DNA of 64,000 nucleotides from Lachnospiraceae bacterium (GTDB lineage: Bacteria > Bacillota > Clostridia > Lachnospirales > Lachnospiraceae), in contig JAILPS010000012.1 in assembly GCA_024699325.1 (NCBI GenBank), positions 39,485 through 103,484 of the forward strand, in the 5' to 3' direction. Each line of letters opens with the position of its first letter. Within the stretch, counting starts at the first letter, position 1. Below the pieces are notes generated by a model, which was given only the letters and a program-made list of their open reading frames with translations, had not been told where the DNA came from and did no database searches. The position numbers and the translations under genes are program-made. Of this stretch, positions 1-8,185 are shown piece by piece.

Positions 1-79
1 CGGACGGGATCAGGAGTATCAGCGATATTATCAATATCGGTATCCTGAATCTCACAACCTTTTCTCCGAAGCCTTTCAT
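1..79 (-). CDS. Start of probable MMPL/RND-family exporter (partial)
   Basis: Only the first 26 codons are inside the window; the gene runs off the left edge. The peptide begins MKGFGEKVVRFRIPIL and continues into a strongly hydrophobic stretch (LIISLILLIP), which is how many Firmicute MMPL/RND lipid or drug exporters begin (short basic cytoplasmic tail, then TM1). A strong ribosome-binding site AAGGAGG sits five bases before the ATG. A TetR regulator lies upstream on the same strand (741-1343), a common arrangement for efflux genes. The family call rests on the N-terminus only, so another polytopic membrane protein is possible. Confidence 0.5.
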   Translation of the reverse strand, partial: MKGFGEKVVRFRIPILIISLILLIPS

Positions 80-201
80 ATGTCCTCCTTCTTTATCAGT
101 CAGACAGCTTCACAACTGACTAACGGTCATTTTTTTACTTACGCTCGTGATGTTATCACTAAAATGACTTTTGGTCAATATTTATTTTGTAAAGAAAACA
201 T

Positions 202-227
202 AAAAAAAAAGCCGCACCGACGGCTTT
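202..227 (-). terminator. Intrinsic terminator after the sfsA remnant
   Basis: The stem AAAGCCG / CGGCTTT with loop CACCGA is followed on the minus strand by a run of about nine T residues. It sits just downstream of the eroded sfsA coding sequence and is still in good shape, which suggests it was the sfsA terminator. Confidence 0.8.
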
Positions 228-238
228 GTGTAGTCAGA

Positions 239-565
239 TTAATTATCAAACATTTGTAGCGACGCTTTAATGTTGTCAGTTATTATAAGCTCCTCATCAG
301 TAACATGACATGGCATCCCTTAGCTCATGCAAATGTTTCACACCCCTCGTGGTTGGCACATCCGGAAAATAACCTGTCCCATATTCACATAGCCAAGCCC
401 CTGCTTATATACGCCTACCAGGTCATAGGCAGTTTTCCTTTGAGGATTGGAACTTCTCTCCAAAAACACCCTGACTCCGGGAAGCAAAAGTTCCCTGCAT
501 CTGCCCGTATTTTTGACGTGAACAACCTCCGTGACACCGCCGATATCCACATGTGCTATAAACAT
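239..565 (-). pseudogene. sfsA: sfsA remnant (DNA/RNA nuclease SfsA-like), internally deleted and frameshifted
   Basis: Translation from 565 gives a good match to the N-terminal region of SfsA: FIAHVDIGG, then EVVHVKNTGRCRELL, then NPQRKTAYDLVGVYK. This part ends abruptly after about 60 residues. In another frame at about 345-310 comes TRGVKHLHELRDA, resembling the SfsA C-terminal half (RGLKHLRELM). In a third frame CHVTDEELIITDNIKASL resembles the extreme C-terminus and stops at 239. Intact SfsA is about 230 residues; here roughly 110 codons' worth remains in three frames. The usual 5' end before FIAHV is also missing, with an in-frame stop just upstream. The pieces are collinear, so this is a gene decayed by internal deletions rather than an artefact. 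SfsA family members are single-strand-binding nucleases. Confidence 0.8.
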
Positions 566-605
566 ATCACATCATCCATAGGATTATGATAACAAATCCC
601 CTTCG

Positions 606-716
606 TCAATTATGCTTTAAGTTAATCTTCTTAGAAAAATTATGATTTGCGCTTTTTATAAACAGCCCGTGCCGCAAAACTGCAATAATCAGAATGATAA
701 TACCAACAAGAAGCAT
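606..716 (-). CDS. Possible 36-residue single-span membrane peptide
   Basis: A small open frame follows the TetR gene on the same strand, beginning MLLVGIIILIIAVL and continuing into a basic, Asn/Lys-rich tail that ends KINLKHN. It predicts one transmembrane helix with a short cytoplasmic tail. No convincing Shine-Dalgarno precedes the ATG; the TetR stop codon is about 25 bases upstream. It may be a real translationally coupled small protein, the relic of a larger membrane protein, or chance. I do not recognise a family. Confidence 0.2.
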   Translation of the reverse strand: MLLVGIIILIIAVLRHGLFIKSANHNFSKKINLKHN

Positions 717-740
717 CACACGATGCGGTCATTTATCGTT

Positions 741-1343
741 TCAATTGTCCTTGAATCCCTTCATTATATTCCGTATACCGCCATGCAGAAACGGCTTGTA
801 GGCCTTCAGGTCCACCGGCTCCCTGTCGACGATCGCATTGTATCCCGTTGCGGATACCATCTCTATTATCATGAACAGCATTATCTCCACATCATGATAA
901 GGTACGGTCTCCTTTTTAATCTCCTCCTCAAGGAGCTTAAGATAATTGTATCCCGAATCCTCATCACTGCGGCTCAGGCTCTTATGGAATACCGCCCAGC
1001 TCACGTTCTTGGTTATGAAAGCCGTAAGCTTAGGCTCATTCTCCATACTGTTGAGAATGTCGTCCACGATAGCGATCAGCTTATCCTCGAAGTTCTCCTT
1101 CTCCCTGTATCCGGAATACTCTATAGCATGGTCGAAAAGCTTCTGTGCACGGTTCACTATGAGCTTCTCCCTGAGGTCATATTTATCCTTGAAATACAGA
1201 TAAAAGGTTCCCTTGGCAACCTCCGCCCTCTCAACGATATCAGCTATCGAGGTCTGAGAGAAGCCCTTCGTGGTGAAAAGTTCGAACGCAGTCGAGAACA
1301 GGTTGTTTCTCTTATGTATTTTTTTATCGTCACGCCTTCCCAT
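741..1343 (-). CDS. TetR/AcrR family transcriptional regulator
   Basis: This is a 200-residue one-component repressor. The N-terminal DNA-binding domain is clear: a basic start, then AFELFTTKGF, then the helix-turn-helix TSIADIVERAEVAKGTFYLY at about residues 31-50, and F-DKYDL after it, as in classical TetR/AcrR proteins. The C-terminal 140 residues form the variable ligand-binding and dimerisation domain, for which no ligand can be read. It lies on the same strand upstream of the exporter start at 79, separated by the sfsA remnant, so control of that exporter and of itself is the natural inference. Length is normal for the family. Confidence 0.9.
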   Translation of the reverse strand: MGRRDDKKIHKRNNLFSTAFELFTTKGFSQTSIADIVERAEVAKGTFYLYFKDKYDLREKLIVNRAQKLFDHAIEYSGYREKENFEDKLIAIVDDILNSMENEPKLTAFITKNVSWAVFHKSLSRSDEDSGYNYLKLLEEEIKKETVPYHDVEIMLFMIIEMVSATGYNAIVDREPVDLKAYKPFLHGGIRNIMKGFKDN

Positions 1344-1359
1344 TATCCTTATCTCCCAA

Positions 1360-1600
1360 TCATTTACTCCATGTGAACGCAGTCGTGCCCGGTGGATCGC
1401 CCTCGGTATCCCATACCGCTATCGATCCGTCGGTCGGCACCACCAGAATCTCGACATCGTCATCCTGAACATATCTGACATACCCGACCGTGAACATCTT
1501 ATGCTTCTCGTCAATGTCCCTCGGCATGATCCACCGCAACGAGCTTAAGCCGCTCATGCTCCGCATACACATCCTCATATTTCTTTTTCTCTGCCCACAA
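1360..1600 (-). pseudogene. Unidentified gene remnant with a frameshift
   Basis: Immediately after the degV stop codon, one frame reads LWAEKKKYEDVYAEHERLK then LVAVDHAEG and hits a stop. One base out of phase the reading continues as RDIDEKHKMFTVGYVRYV, QDDDVEILVVPTDGSIAVWD and ends FTWSK at 1360. Both halves have the composition and codon use of real protein, and they join smoothly if one base is corrected. No start codon with a ribosome-binding site is present, so this looks like a 5'-truncated, frameshifted 3' end of a gene. I do not recognise the family. Confidence 0.5.
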
Positions 1601-1602
1601 AA

Positions 1603-2457
1603 TTAATCATGATAAACGTACAGCACTCCAACTGTGTTAGGTCCGCAGTTACATGAAACCGTAGCTGATGCCTCGGTTATAAATATGTTTTCAAAATTAC
1701 CGCTTGACGCCACGATATCATGAGCTTTCTCAAGCTCCTTAACCGTACATCCGGCATGCGTTATGAATATCGCCTTCTTGTCGATCTTCTCGGCGTTCTT
1801 CATTTCCCTGTTCAGGTATTTAATCTGCGCCTTCTCATAGTTGCCAAACATAATGCTTCTGAGATTGAACTTGCCATCCCTCATCTCAAGCACGGGGTGA
1901 AGCGACAGCTTCTGGCACATCTTCATGGCCTTCGCGCTAACCCTGTTGTTCTTATACAGATATCTAAGATTCCTCATGACGAAGGAGCAGCTTACATGGT
2001 TTCTGAATTCATTCAGATAGTCAACTACCTCCTTGGAGCTCTTGCCCTCCTTAACCAGCTCAACCGCCTTAAGGGCGATTAATCCTGTTGCAGAGGAGAG
2101 CGTTTTGGAATCCACAACGTGAATTCTGTTTTCCATCCCCAAATGCTTGGCCGCAAGCATCGCATGGTCATAGGAATCGCTTATATCCTTGCTTAGACTT
2201 ATGTGAATAACCTCGTCATACTCCTTCAGTCTGTCCTTAAACAGGGTTATGAAATCCTCCTCAATAGGGGATTCTGTCACGGGAATGCCGCCTGCGTCCA
2301 TATACGCGAGCACATTTCTCGCTGAGATCTCTATAGGGTCGCAGAAGCGTCCGCTGTCAGTTATGATATGGCAGTAGACTACGCCCAGATTGTTTTCGAG
2401 CATCTGCTCTTCTGAAAGATCACTTGTACAGTCACAAGTTACAGTTATTTTGCTCAT
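1603..2457 (-). CDS. DegV family (fatty-acid-binding) protein
   Basis: A 284-residue two-lobed EDD-fold protein. Recognisable features are the N-terminal strand and motif KITVTCDCTSDLS (residues 3-15), the segment EVIHISLSKDISDSYDHAM (about 82-100) that lines the lipid pocket, VVDSKTLSSATGL (about 114-126), and a C-terminal domain ending in a short VLYVYHD. Characterised relatives (FakB-type) bind a fatty acid and present it to the kinase FakA; no FakA or DAK domain gene is present here, so a role in exogenous fatty-acid use is only an inference. It starts nine bases after the histidine kinase gene and is probably co-transcribed with it. Confidence 0.88.
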   Translation of the reverse strand: MSKITVTCDCTSDLSEEQMLENNLGVVYCHIITDSGRFCDPIEISARNVLAYMDAGGIPVTESPIEEDFITLFKDRLKEYDEVIHISLSKDISDSYDHAMLAAKHLGMENRIHVVDSKTLSSATGLIALKAVELVKEGKSSKEVVDYLNEFRNHVSCSFVMRNLRYLYKNNRVSAKAMKMCQKLSLHPVLEMRDGKFNLRSIMFGNYEKAQIKYLNREMKNAEKIDKKAIFITHAGCTVKELEKAHDIVASSGNFENIFITEASATVSCNCGPNTVGVLYVYHD

Positions 2458-2466
2458 GTCTACCCC

Positions 2467-5307
2467 CTATTCCACTTCGTTTTTAATCTTCTCAAGAAGT
2501 TCTTTAGCCTGCTCGTATTCAAAATCGTCGGCCGCCGCCTTCACCTTCTCAAACATCTCTGTCAGATTCCTTCCATCGTAGGAATACTCTGAAGCAGCAT
2601 TTACAACACTTTCAATCTCGTCGACATCATAGTTTGCGCAGGCCTCGATGGCTTTGTCAACCATCTCCATAAGGCCTTCCTTAAGTATCTCGGGCTTAAG
2701 TTCTGCACTGCCCTCAGCCTTAACTTCAGGCTCCTCCCAAACCTCCTGCTCGATGAGATATGCCTTGCCGGCATCTGCCACATCGCCGTAGAGTTTAAGA
2801 AGGTCAGCATTTTCCTTAATGATGGTGTCATAGTCGTTGCCCTTGCCCGCCAACTCTAACTTCTTGGCAAATTCAGAGAGTTCCCTCGCGCCAATGCTCA
2901 GAGATGAGCTCTTTAAGGCGTGAACCTCTATGACATAATCCTTCCAGTCCTTCGCCTCGAACAGATCGCCTATATGCTTAATCTTGTCAGGCGCCTTCTT
3001 GACATACATCTGGAGAATGTCCTGATAAGCATTCATATCGCCGCCCGTGTATGTGAGTCCGGTCTCCACATTAAACAGGTTGTTGACGGCAAACATGGAG
3101 CTGTTTATGTCGCTCTTTCGCTTGCCGTTGTTTCTCACCAGCTCCACAGGCTTACATAGCTTCTCCTTCGGAAGCCATGCTCTAAGGATTCTGTCCATGC
3201 TTCCAATCTCAATCGGCTTAGCCAGGAAGTCGTTGAAGCCGTTTTGTAAAAACATCTCCCTTGCGCCGTTTAGAGCGTTAGCCGTGAGGGCGATAATCGG
3301 AAGATTCCTGTAGTACTCTCCCTCCATGCCCCTGATAAACTGCGTGGCCTCCACACCGTCCATCTCAGGCATCATGTGATCCATGAGCACCAGGTCGAAA
3401 TCCTTCGAGCGCAGCATGTTTATGGCTGACTTTGCATTGTTGACGGTGATGACCTGCATGTTGTAAGGCCTCATAAGACCAACTGCAACCTTGAGATTGA
3501 TTTCGTTATCGTCAACCAGGAGCACTCTGGCCGTAGGCGCAGAAAATGTTATGTTTGCCCCTCTTCTCTCGCTAAGGTTTAACGCCTTGTTATCGTTGTT
3601 GAAAATAGACGCCAGACTAAGCGCATAGAACGGCTTGTAGATGCACTTCATCTGCGGCAGCAGCTCAATAGGATTAGCTAATTCCTGAATTATTACAACC
3701 TGAGCTCTGTCCACTAAGCTGTTAAAGTAATCCTTGTGCTCTAAGTATTCATCCTTGCCCAGGAAAATGTGGGTAATATTATCGATATCTCTGTCAAGCA
3801 CATCCCTGATATCCTCAAAATCCATGAAGAATCTGGTGTTGATGTGCAGATCTTTTTTGATGCTTCCTATGAGTTCCTTATACATGTTGGTGATATTGTC
3901 CGTGTATCTGTTCTTAAGTCCAATATAGCCAACCGCTCTGATATTGTCTGAATCCTTGACCACGATGAATGGATCGTTATTAGAAACCTTAATCGGCAGA
4001 GTGAAGCTGAATGTACTTCCCTTGCCGTATTCGCTTCTGACATTGATAAAACCGCCCATCTTGGTGACCAATCGCTTACATATCGCAAGACCAAGTCCCG
4101 TGCCCTCAACCGCGCGGTTCTTCTTCGTGTCAACCTGCTGGAAGGATGTGAATAACTTCTCCAGATCCTCCTTATGAATGCCAATTCCTGTATCCTCCAC
4201 AGAGACATTGAGGTTGATGCCGTAGGACTGTCTGCTCTGTGTGATTCTTAGAGTAACCGCGCCCTCGGGCGTGTATTTGATGGAGTTGGTCATGAGATTT
4301 ACCATAATCTGCTTAATTCGCATCTCATCACCGATAAGTCCCACAGGTATCTCCGGGTCCACCAAAACGATAATCTCTAACTTCTTGTTGCCCTTTCTGG
4401 TAACCGCCATATTGATGACATCATTTAAAACCGAGCCAATGTTGAATTCGCTCTCGATAATCTCCATCATGCCGGATTCGATCTTGGAGAAGTCCAGAAT
4501 ATCATTGATTATAGCTAAGAGATTCCTTCCTGAACTCTGAATATTAAAACAGTAGTCTGTTATAGAAGGTGTTATGTCGGGTTCTCTAAGTATCAGCTCG
4601 CACATACCCACGATAGAGTTCATAGGAGTTCTGATCTCATGGCTCATATTTGCCAGGAAATCACTCTTCGCCTTGCTGGCGTGTTCAGCCAGATCCAGCG
4701 CATCCTCCAACATAATCTTCTTCTTTTTGGTGTTTTTGATAATGTCGCCCGCAACAAATCCAAAGATTATTATAAAACACAGCGATATTATTCCCTCAGG
4801 GATAGCGTCAGTTTTGTACACAACATCGCACGCTCTGGCTATCACGGCCGACAACAATCCCCCAACACAGAAAATCGTCGATATAAATGTGAGATACACA
4901 TCCTCAAAAATCGTTGTTATGGTGATTGCCAGCACAAATACGCCAAATGTTCCCGCAAACTGATAGTGTGAGTAAGCCACGTTCGTACATATCACAATAA
5001 TCGGAAACATCAGGGCATAGTTTTCAAGGAATTCAAACTTAGGTCTGCTGCTTGCAATCTTCTGGAAAACTATGCCCAGAATAATCGCACCTGCGTTGAC
5101 CGCGGTCGTGATTCCCCAATACCTGATAAGCTTCTCCCTGATTGTCTCAGGACCATAGCCCTGACTTCTCGTGGCGTAGAGCATGTAGTTGATACCGCCC
5201 TCCACAATCACTATCAGCAAAAACATACAGATCTGAATAAACATCACGCGGCGTCTGTTCCTGATCTTCAGCTCCAGAGCACTCTCATCGTCCAAAGTAT
5301 AAGACAT
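2467..5307 (-). CDS. Membrane-bound hybrid sensor histidine kinase with receiver and Hpt domains
   Basis: This 946-residue phosphorelay protein has an N-terminal membrane region with about six hydrophobic helices (residues 21-190) and no large extracytoplasmic domain. A dimerisation/phosphoacceptor domain follows with the H box SHEIRTPMN (His223). The ATP-binding domain shows N337/N341, DTGIGI (382-387) and GTGLGLAIC (402-410). A degenerate receiver-like segment spans about 455-580. A canonical receiver follows with acidic pair D599-D600, phosphoacceptor D643 (LMDHMMPEMDG) and K697. The Hpt domain carries HALKSSS with His796. The C-terminal 100 residues are acidic and helical. All phosphotransfer residues are intact, so a His-Asp-His relay to an external regulator is expected; none is adjacent. 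The input may be membrane-derived. degV is nine bases downstream. Confidence 0.93.
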   Translation of the reverse strand: MSYTLDDESALELKIRNRRRVMFIQICMFLLIVIVEGGINYMLYATRSQGYGPETIREKLIRYWGITTAVNAGAIILGIVFQKIASSRPKFEFLENYALMFPIIVICTNVAYSHYQFAGTFGVFVLAITITTIFEDVYLTFISTIFCVGGLLSAVIARACDVVYKTDAIPEGIISLCFIIIFGFVAGDIIKNTKKKKIMLEDALDLAEHASKAKSDFLANMSHEIRTPMNSIVGMCELILREPDITPSITDYCFNIQSSGRNLLAIINDILDFSKIESGMMEIIESEFNIGSVLNDVINMAVTRKGNKKLEIIVLVDPEIPVGLIGDEMRIKQIMVNLMTNSIKYTPEGAVTLRITQSRQSYGINLNVSVEDTGIGIHKEDLEKLFTSFQQVDTKKNRAVEGTGLGLAICKRLVTKMGGFINVRSEYGKGSTFSFTLPIKVSNNDPFIVVKDSDNIRAVGYIGLKNRYTDNITNMYKELIGSIKKDLHINTRFFMDFEDIRDVLDRDIDNITHIFLGKDEYLEHKDYFNSLVDRAQVVIIQELANPIELLPQMKCIYKPFYALSLASIFNNDNKALNLSERRGANITFSAPTARVLLVDDNEINLKVAVGLMRPYNMQVITVNNAKSAINMLRSKDFDLVLMDHMMPEMDGVEATQFIRGMEGEYYRNLPIIALTANALNGAREMFLQNGFNDFLAKPIEIGSMDRILRAWLPKEKLCKPVELVRNNGKRKSDINSSMFAVNNLFNVETGLTYTGGDMNAYQDILQMYVKKAPDKIKHIGDLFEAKDWKDYVIEVHALKSSSLSIGARELSEFAKKLELAGKGNDYDTIIKENADLLKLYGDVADAGKAYLIEQEVWEEPEVKAEGSAELKPEILKEGLMEMVDKAIEACANYDVDEIESVVNAASEYSYDGRNLTEMFEKVKAAADDFEYEQAKELLEKIKNEVE

Positions 5308-5348
5308 ATCATCCTCCCCTTTTCACGAACACATTTACCTAAATGTAT

Positions 5349-5377
5349 ATTTTACTACATATGCATGAGTTTTACAA
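5349..5377 (-). promoter_or_regulatory. Sigma-A-type promoter for the hybrid kinase
   Basis: The minus strand carries TTGTAA (5377-5372), a 17-base spacer and TAAAAT (5354-5349), about 40 bases upstream of the kinase start. The spacing is ideal and both boxes are close to consensus. Confidence 0.55.
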
Positions 5378-5407
5378 ACAGTATTTTATATTTTTTTAAC
5401 TTTCACT

Positions 5408-5435
5408 AAAAAAGAGAGCCACTTAAGCGGCTCTC
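5408..5435 (-). terminator. Intrinsic terminator after luxS
   Basis: The stem GAGAGCC / GGCTCTC with an eight-base loop is followed by six T residues on the minus strand. It closes the long leuS-to-luxS block and insulates the kinase gene. Confidence 0.88.
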
Positions 5436-5472
5436 CAATATTTTCAGATATTTGTCAATCGCAAATACAGTA

Positions 5473-5952
5473 TTATTCCGGATATACAAGTCTCTCAGGC
5501 CCTATGTTTTTGAGAACCTGGGTGAGATATTTTTTAGATAAATACTTGGCCATGTTCAGGTTCTGGTCTAAGTAGTTGCCGCAGTCTCTAGCGCAGGCTC
5601 CTGGAATATCTCCCTCAAATTCGCTCATCCATGTGTACATCTCTGTCATGAGAGGCACTATATCAGCGCTGGCATAATCTCCAACAAGCACGAGATAGAA
5701 GCCTGTTCTGCAGCCCATAGGTCCGAAGTATATCACTCTGTCCTTATATGTCTCATGATTTCTTAAAAATGTGGCGCCTAAATGCTCAATCGTGTGCATC
5801 TCCGCCGTGTTCATGACAGGCTCATAGTTTGGTCTGGTCATTCTTATGTCAAATGTTGTCACTATAGTACCATTGACATTGTCCTTGCGGGAAACATATA
5901 GTCCCGGAAGAAGGGTCAGATGATTCACTTTAAAACTTGGTATCTTTTCCAT
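5473..5952 (-). CDS. luxS: S-ribosylhomocysteine lyase (AI-2 synthase)
   Basis: LuxS cleaves S-ribosylhomocysteine to homocysteine and DPD, the precursor of autoinducer 2, in the activated methyl cycle. The metal site is complete: HTIEH gives His53 and His57, with Cys124 in ARDCGNYLDQ. The catalytic Glu56 and Cys81 (FGPMGCRTGF) are also present. I chose the ATG at 5952 (MEKIPSF, 159 residues) because GAGGTG lies six bases upstream; an upstream ATG four codons earlier has no such site. The ribosome-binding site overlaps the end of ispG, implying translational coupling. Length is normal for the family. The strong hairpin at 5408-5435 ends the transcript. Confidence 0.96.
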   Translation of the reverse strand: MEKIPSFKVNHLTLLPGLYVSRKDNVNGTIVTTFDIRMTRPNYEPVMNTAEMHTIEHLGATFLRNHETYKDRVIYFGPMGCRTGFYLVLVGDYASADIVPLMTEMYTWMSEFEGDIPGACARDCGNYLDQNLNMAKYLSKKYLTQVLKNIGPERLVYPE

Positions 5953-5960
5953 AACGCACC

Positions 5961-7031
5961 TCACTGTTTATTCTTAGCGGCTACTAAGGAATCTAACTCC
6001 TCCTTGAGCGTGTTTAACAGTTCACTCTCAGGAACCTTTTTGATAATCTCGCCCTTTCTTATGAGAATTCCCTCTCCTATGCCGCCTGCAACGCCAAGAT
6101 CTGCCTCTCTCGCCTCACCGGGGCCGTTGACAACGCAGCCCATAACCGCCAGCTTAATGTCCAAATCGTATTTGCCGGCAACATTTTCCACATCATTTGC
6201 CAGCTTGATAAGGTCTATCTGTGTTCTTCCGCATGTGGGACATGAGACAATCTCTATGCCGCCCTTTCTAAGTCCCAGAGTTCTAAGGATTATTCTGGCG
6301 CTCTTAATCTCCTCCACAGGATCACCTGTGAGAGAGACTCTTATGGTGTCGCCAATTCCCTGGCTTAAGATCATGCCCAGGCCGATGCCTGACTTAATAT
6401 TGCCGCTGGTAACTGTTCCGGACTCTGTGATGCCAACGTGAAGCGGATATTTGCACACAGGAGCTAAGAGCTCATGTGCCTTCACACACATCAAAACATC
6501 GGAGGATTTGATGGAAACCACCATATTGTCATAGTCCATGCTCTCGATGAGCGCCACCTTGTCAAGCGCTGAATCAACTAATCCCTGGGCAGTGACACCG
6601 CCGTACTTCTCTATGAGATGCTTCTCGAGAGAACCGCTGTTAACTCCTACTCTTATTGGCACTCCGGCTTCCTTGGCCTTACTTACAACCGCGAACACCT
6701 TATCCTGGGAGCCGATATTGCCAGGGTTAATTCTGATCTTGTCAGCGCCGTATTCTATGGCCTCTATGGCCATTCTGTAGTTAAAATGTATGTCCGCAAC
6801 CACTGGAATGTGCACGCGCTTCTTAATCTGTCCAAGCGCAACAGCAGCCTCGTGTGTTGGAACTGTACATCTGATTATCTCACAGCCCGCATCCTCAAGT
6901 CTTAAAATCTGGTCAACTGTGGCCTCGACATCCTCAGTCTTGGTGTTAGTCATGGACTGGATAAGGATTGGGTTGCCCCCTCCTATCACTCTGTCACCTA
7001 TGTGAATTACCTTCGTATTATCTCTAAACAT
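5961..7031 (-). CDS. ispG: 4-hydroxy-3-methylbut-2-en-1-yl diphosphate synthase
   Basis: IspG (GcpE) catalyses the reductive ring opening of MEcPP to HMBPP, the penultimate step of the non-mevalonate isoprenoid pathway. The N-terminal TIM barrel is evident (GGGNPILIQSMTNT near residues 17-30, VADIHFNYRMA near 78-88). The C-terminal [4Fe-4S] site has SCPTCGRTQ (Cys264, Cys267) and MGCVVNGPGEA (Cys299 with Glu306 as the fourth ligand). The 356-residue length is typical. It lies eight bases after rseP, and dxr of the same pathway is two genes upstream. Confidence 0.97.
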   Translation of the reverse strand: MFRDNTKVIHIGDRVIGGGNPILIQSMTNTKTEDVEATVDQILRLEDAGCEIIRCTVPTHEAAVALGQIKKRVHIPVVADIHFNYRMAIEAIEYGADKIRINPGNIGSQDKVFAVVSKAKEAGVPIRVGVNSGSLEKHLIEKYGGVTAQGLVDSALDKVALIESMDYDNMVVSIKSSDVLMCVKAHELLAPVCKYPLHVGITESGTVTSGNIKSGIGLGMILSQGIGDTIRVSLTGDPVEEIKSARIILRTLGLRKGGIEIVSCPTCGRTQIDLIKLANDVENVAGKYDLDIKLAVMGCVVNGPGEAREADLGVAGGIGEGILIRKGEIIKKVPESELLNTLKEELDSLVAAKNKQ

Positions 7032-7039
7032 AATCTGCC

Positions 7040-8170
7040 CTACATTAATATTTTTCTAAAATCATTAAACAAAACAAATATCATCAGAAGGAGAAGGAAT
7101 ATGATTCCGGCCAGATGAACGTAGCCCTCCTTCTTTTTGTCGATTGGTTTGCCTCTGACCGCCTCAATGAACAAAAACATGAGTCTTCCACCGTCAAGCG
7201 CGGGGATTGGAAGCAGATTCATGACGCCGATATCAGCTGAGAGAAGCACGCTTAAGTTGATAAGGTTCAGGAATATGTACAGCAAACCGTCCTGCTTACT
7301 CTGTTCAACTGTGTCGTTGACAACCTCTGCGATACCTACGGGGCCGCTTAAGTCATTAACCGTAACCTGTCCTGTAAACATCATGCCCAGGCTCTTGACT
7401 GTGAGCTTAATCCAGTACCACACCTCGTTGAGACTGTATGCCACAGTTTCTAAGGTTCCAACCTTCGTCCTTGCGTAGTTCCACGAGAAGCCAATCATGT
7501 ATTTTGTGACTGTTTCAGTCTCCTTCGTCTCCTCATTTTCCACCTCATAGGTGTGAAGAACAGGCGTTATCTCAAATGTCTTCTTCTCGCCGTCCCTCTT
7601 AACCACCAGGGTGACTGGCTGAGTCATATCTATCTCGCCAAATATAAGGGAAATATCTCTCGCGGTCTTAACAGAGTGACCGTTGACTGCGACTATCAGG
7701 TCGTCTGTCTGAAGCCCCGCAGCCTCTGCAGGAAGCCCCTCGATTATTCCTCTGACATATGGTTTGTCAATTCCAGCTATGCCAAGAACAACGATGGACA
7801 ATATAAATGCCAGTATGAAGTTGAAGAATGGTCCCGCAAATATTGTGGCAATCCTAGCCCACACGGACTTCTCAGAAAAAGCTGCCCCTGTGGTCTCCTC
7901 GTCATTGCCCTCTAATCCTGCGGCCTCCTCCTCTTCGGTGTACATGCCGTTGTCGTCGCCCTTCATAACACAGGCGCCGCCAAACAGAATAAGCCTTATT
8001 GTGTATCTAGTGCCCTTGTGCTTCTTCTCGAAAATCACAGGACCCAGACCTACCATGAACTCTGTAACCCCTATGCCGTTGGCCTTGGCCACTATAAAAT
8101 GTCCAAACTCATGAAATGTGACTATGAGGCCAAGAATCAAAATACATAAAATAACACTATACCACTGCAC
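7040..8170 (-). CDS. rseP: Site-2 intramembrane zinc metalloprotease RseP/RasP
   Basis: A regulated intramembrane protease that cleaves anti-sigma factors and signal peptide remnants in the membrane. The zinc motif HEFGH occupies residues 20-24 in TM1, and the third-ligand motif appears as LLPIPALDGGR near residue 320. A PDZ domain occupies about 135-205, between TM2 and TM3 (GLPAEAAGLQTDD, AVNGHSV). A clade-type acidic insertion (about residues 72-97, rich in Glu) lies between TM1 and TM2. The 376-residue length fits. It sits between dxr and ispG, the usual place in Firmicutes. Confidence 0.94.
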   Translation of the reverse strand: MQWYSVILCILILGLIVTFHEFGHFIVAKANGIGVTEFMVGLGPVIFEKKHKGTRYTIRLILFGGACVMKGDDNGMYTEEEEAAGLEGNDEETTGAAFSEKSVWARIATIFAGPFFNFILAFILSIVVLGIAGIDKPYVRGIIEGLPAEAAGLQTDDLIVAVNGHSVKTARDISLIFGEIDMTQPVTLVVKRDGEKKTFEITPVLHTYEVENEETKETETVTKYMIGFSWNYARTKVGTLETVAYSLNEVWYWIKLTVKSLGMMFTGQVTVNDLSGPVGIAEVVNDTVEQSKQDGLLYIFLNLINLSVLLSADIGVMNLLPIPALDGGRLMFLFIEAVRGKPIDKKKEGYVHLAGIIFLLLLMIFVLFNDFRKILM

Positions 8171-8185
8171 TGCAAATCCCCTTTA

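Noticed and set aside
642..1376. Long plus-strand open frame opposite the TetR gene
   Set aside because: It is antisense to a clear TetR domain protein, has no ribosome-binding site and no family pattern.
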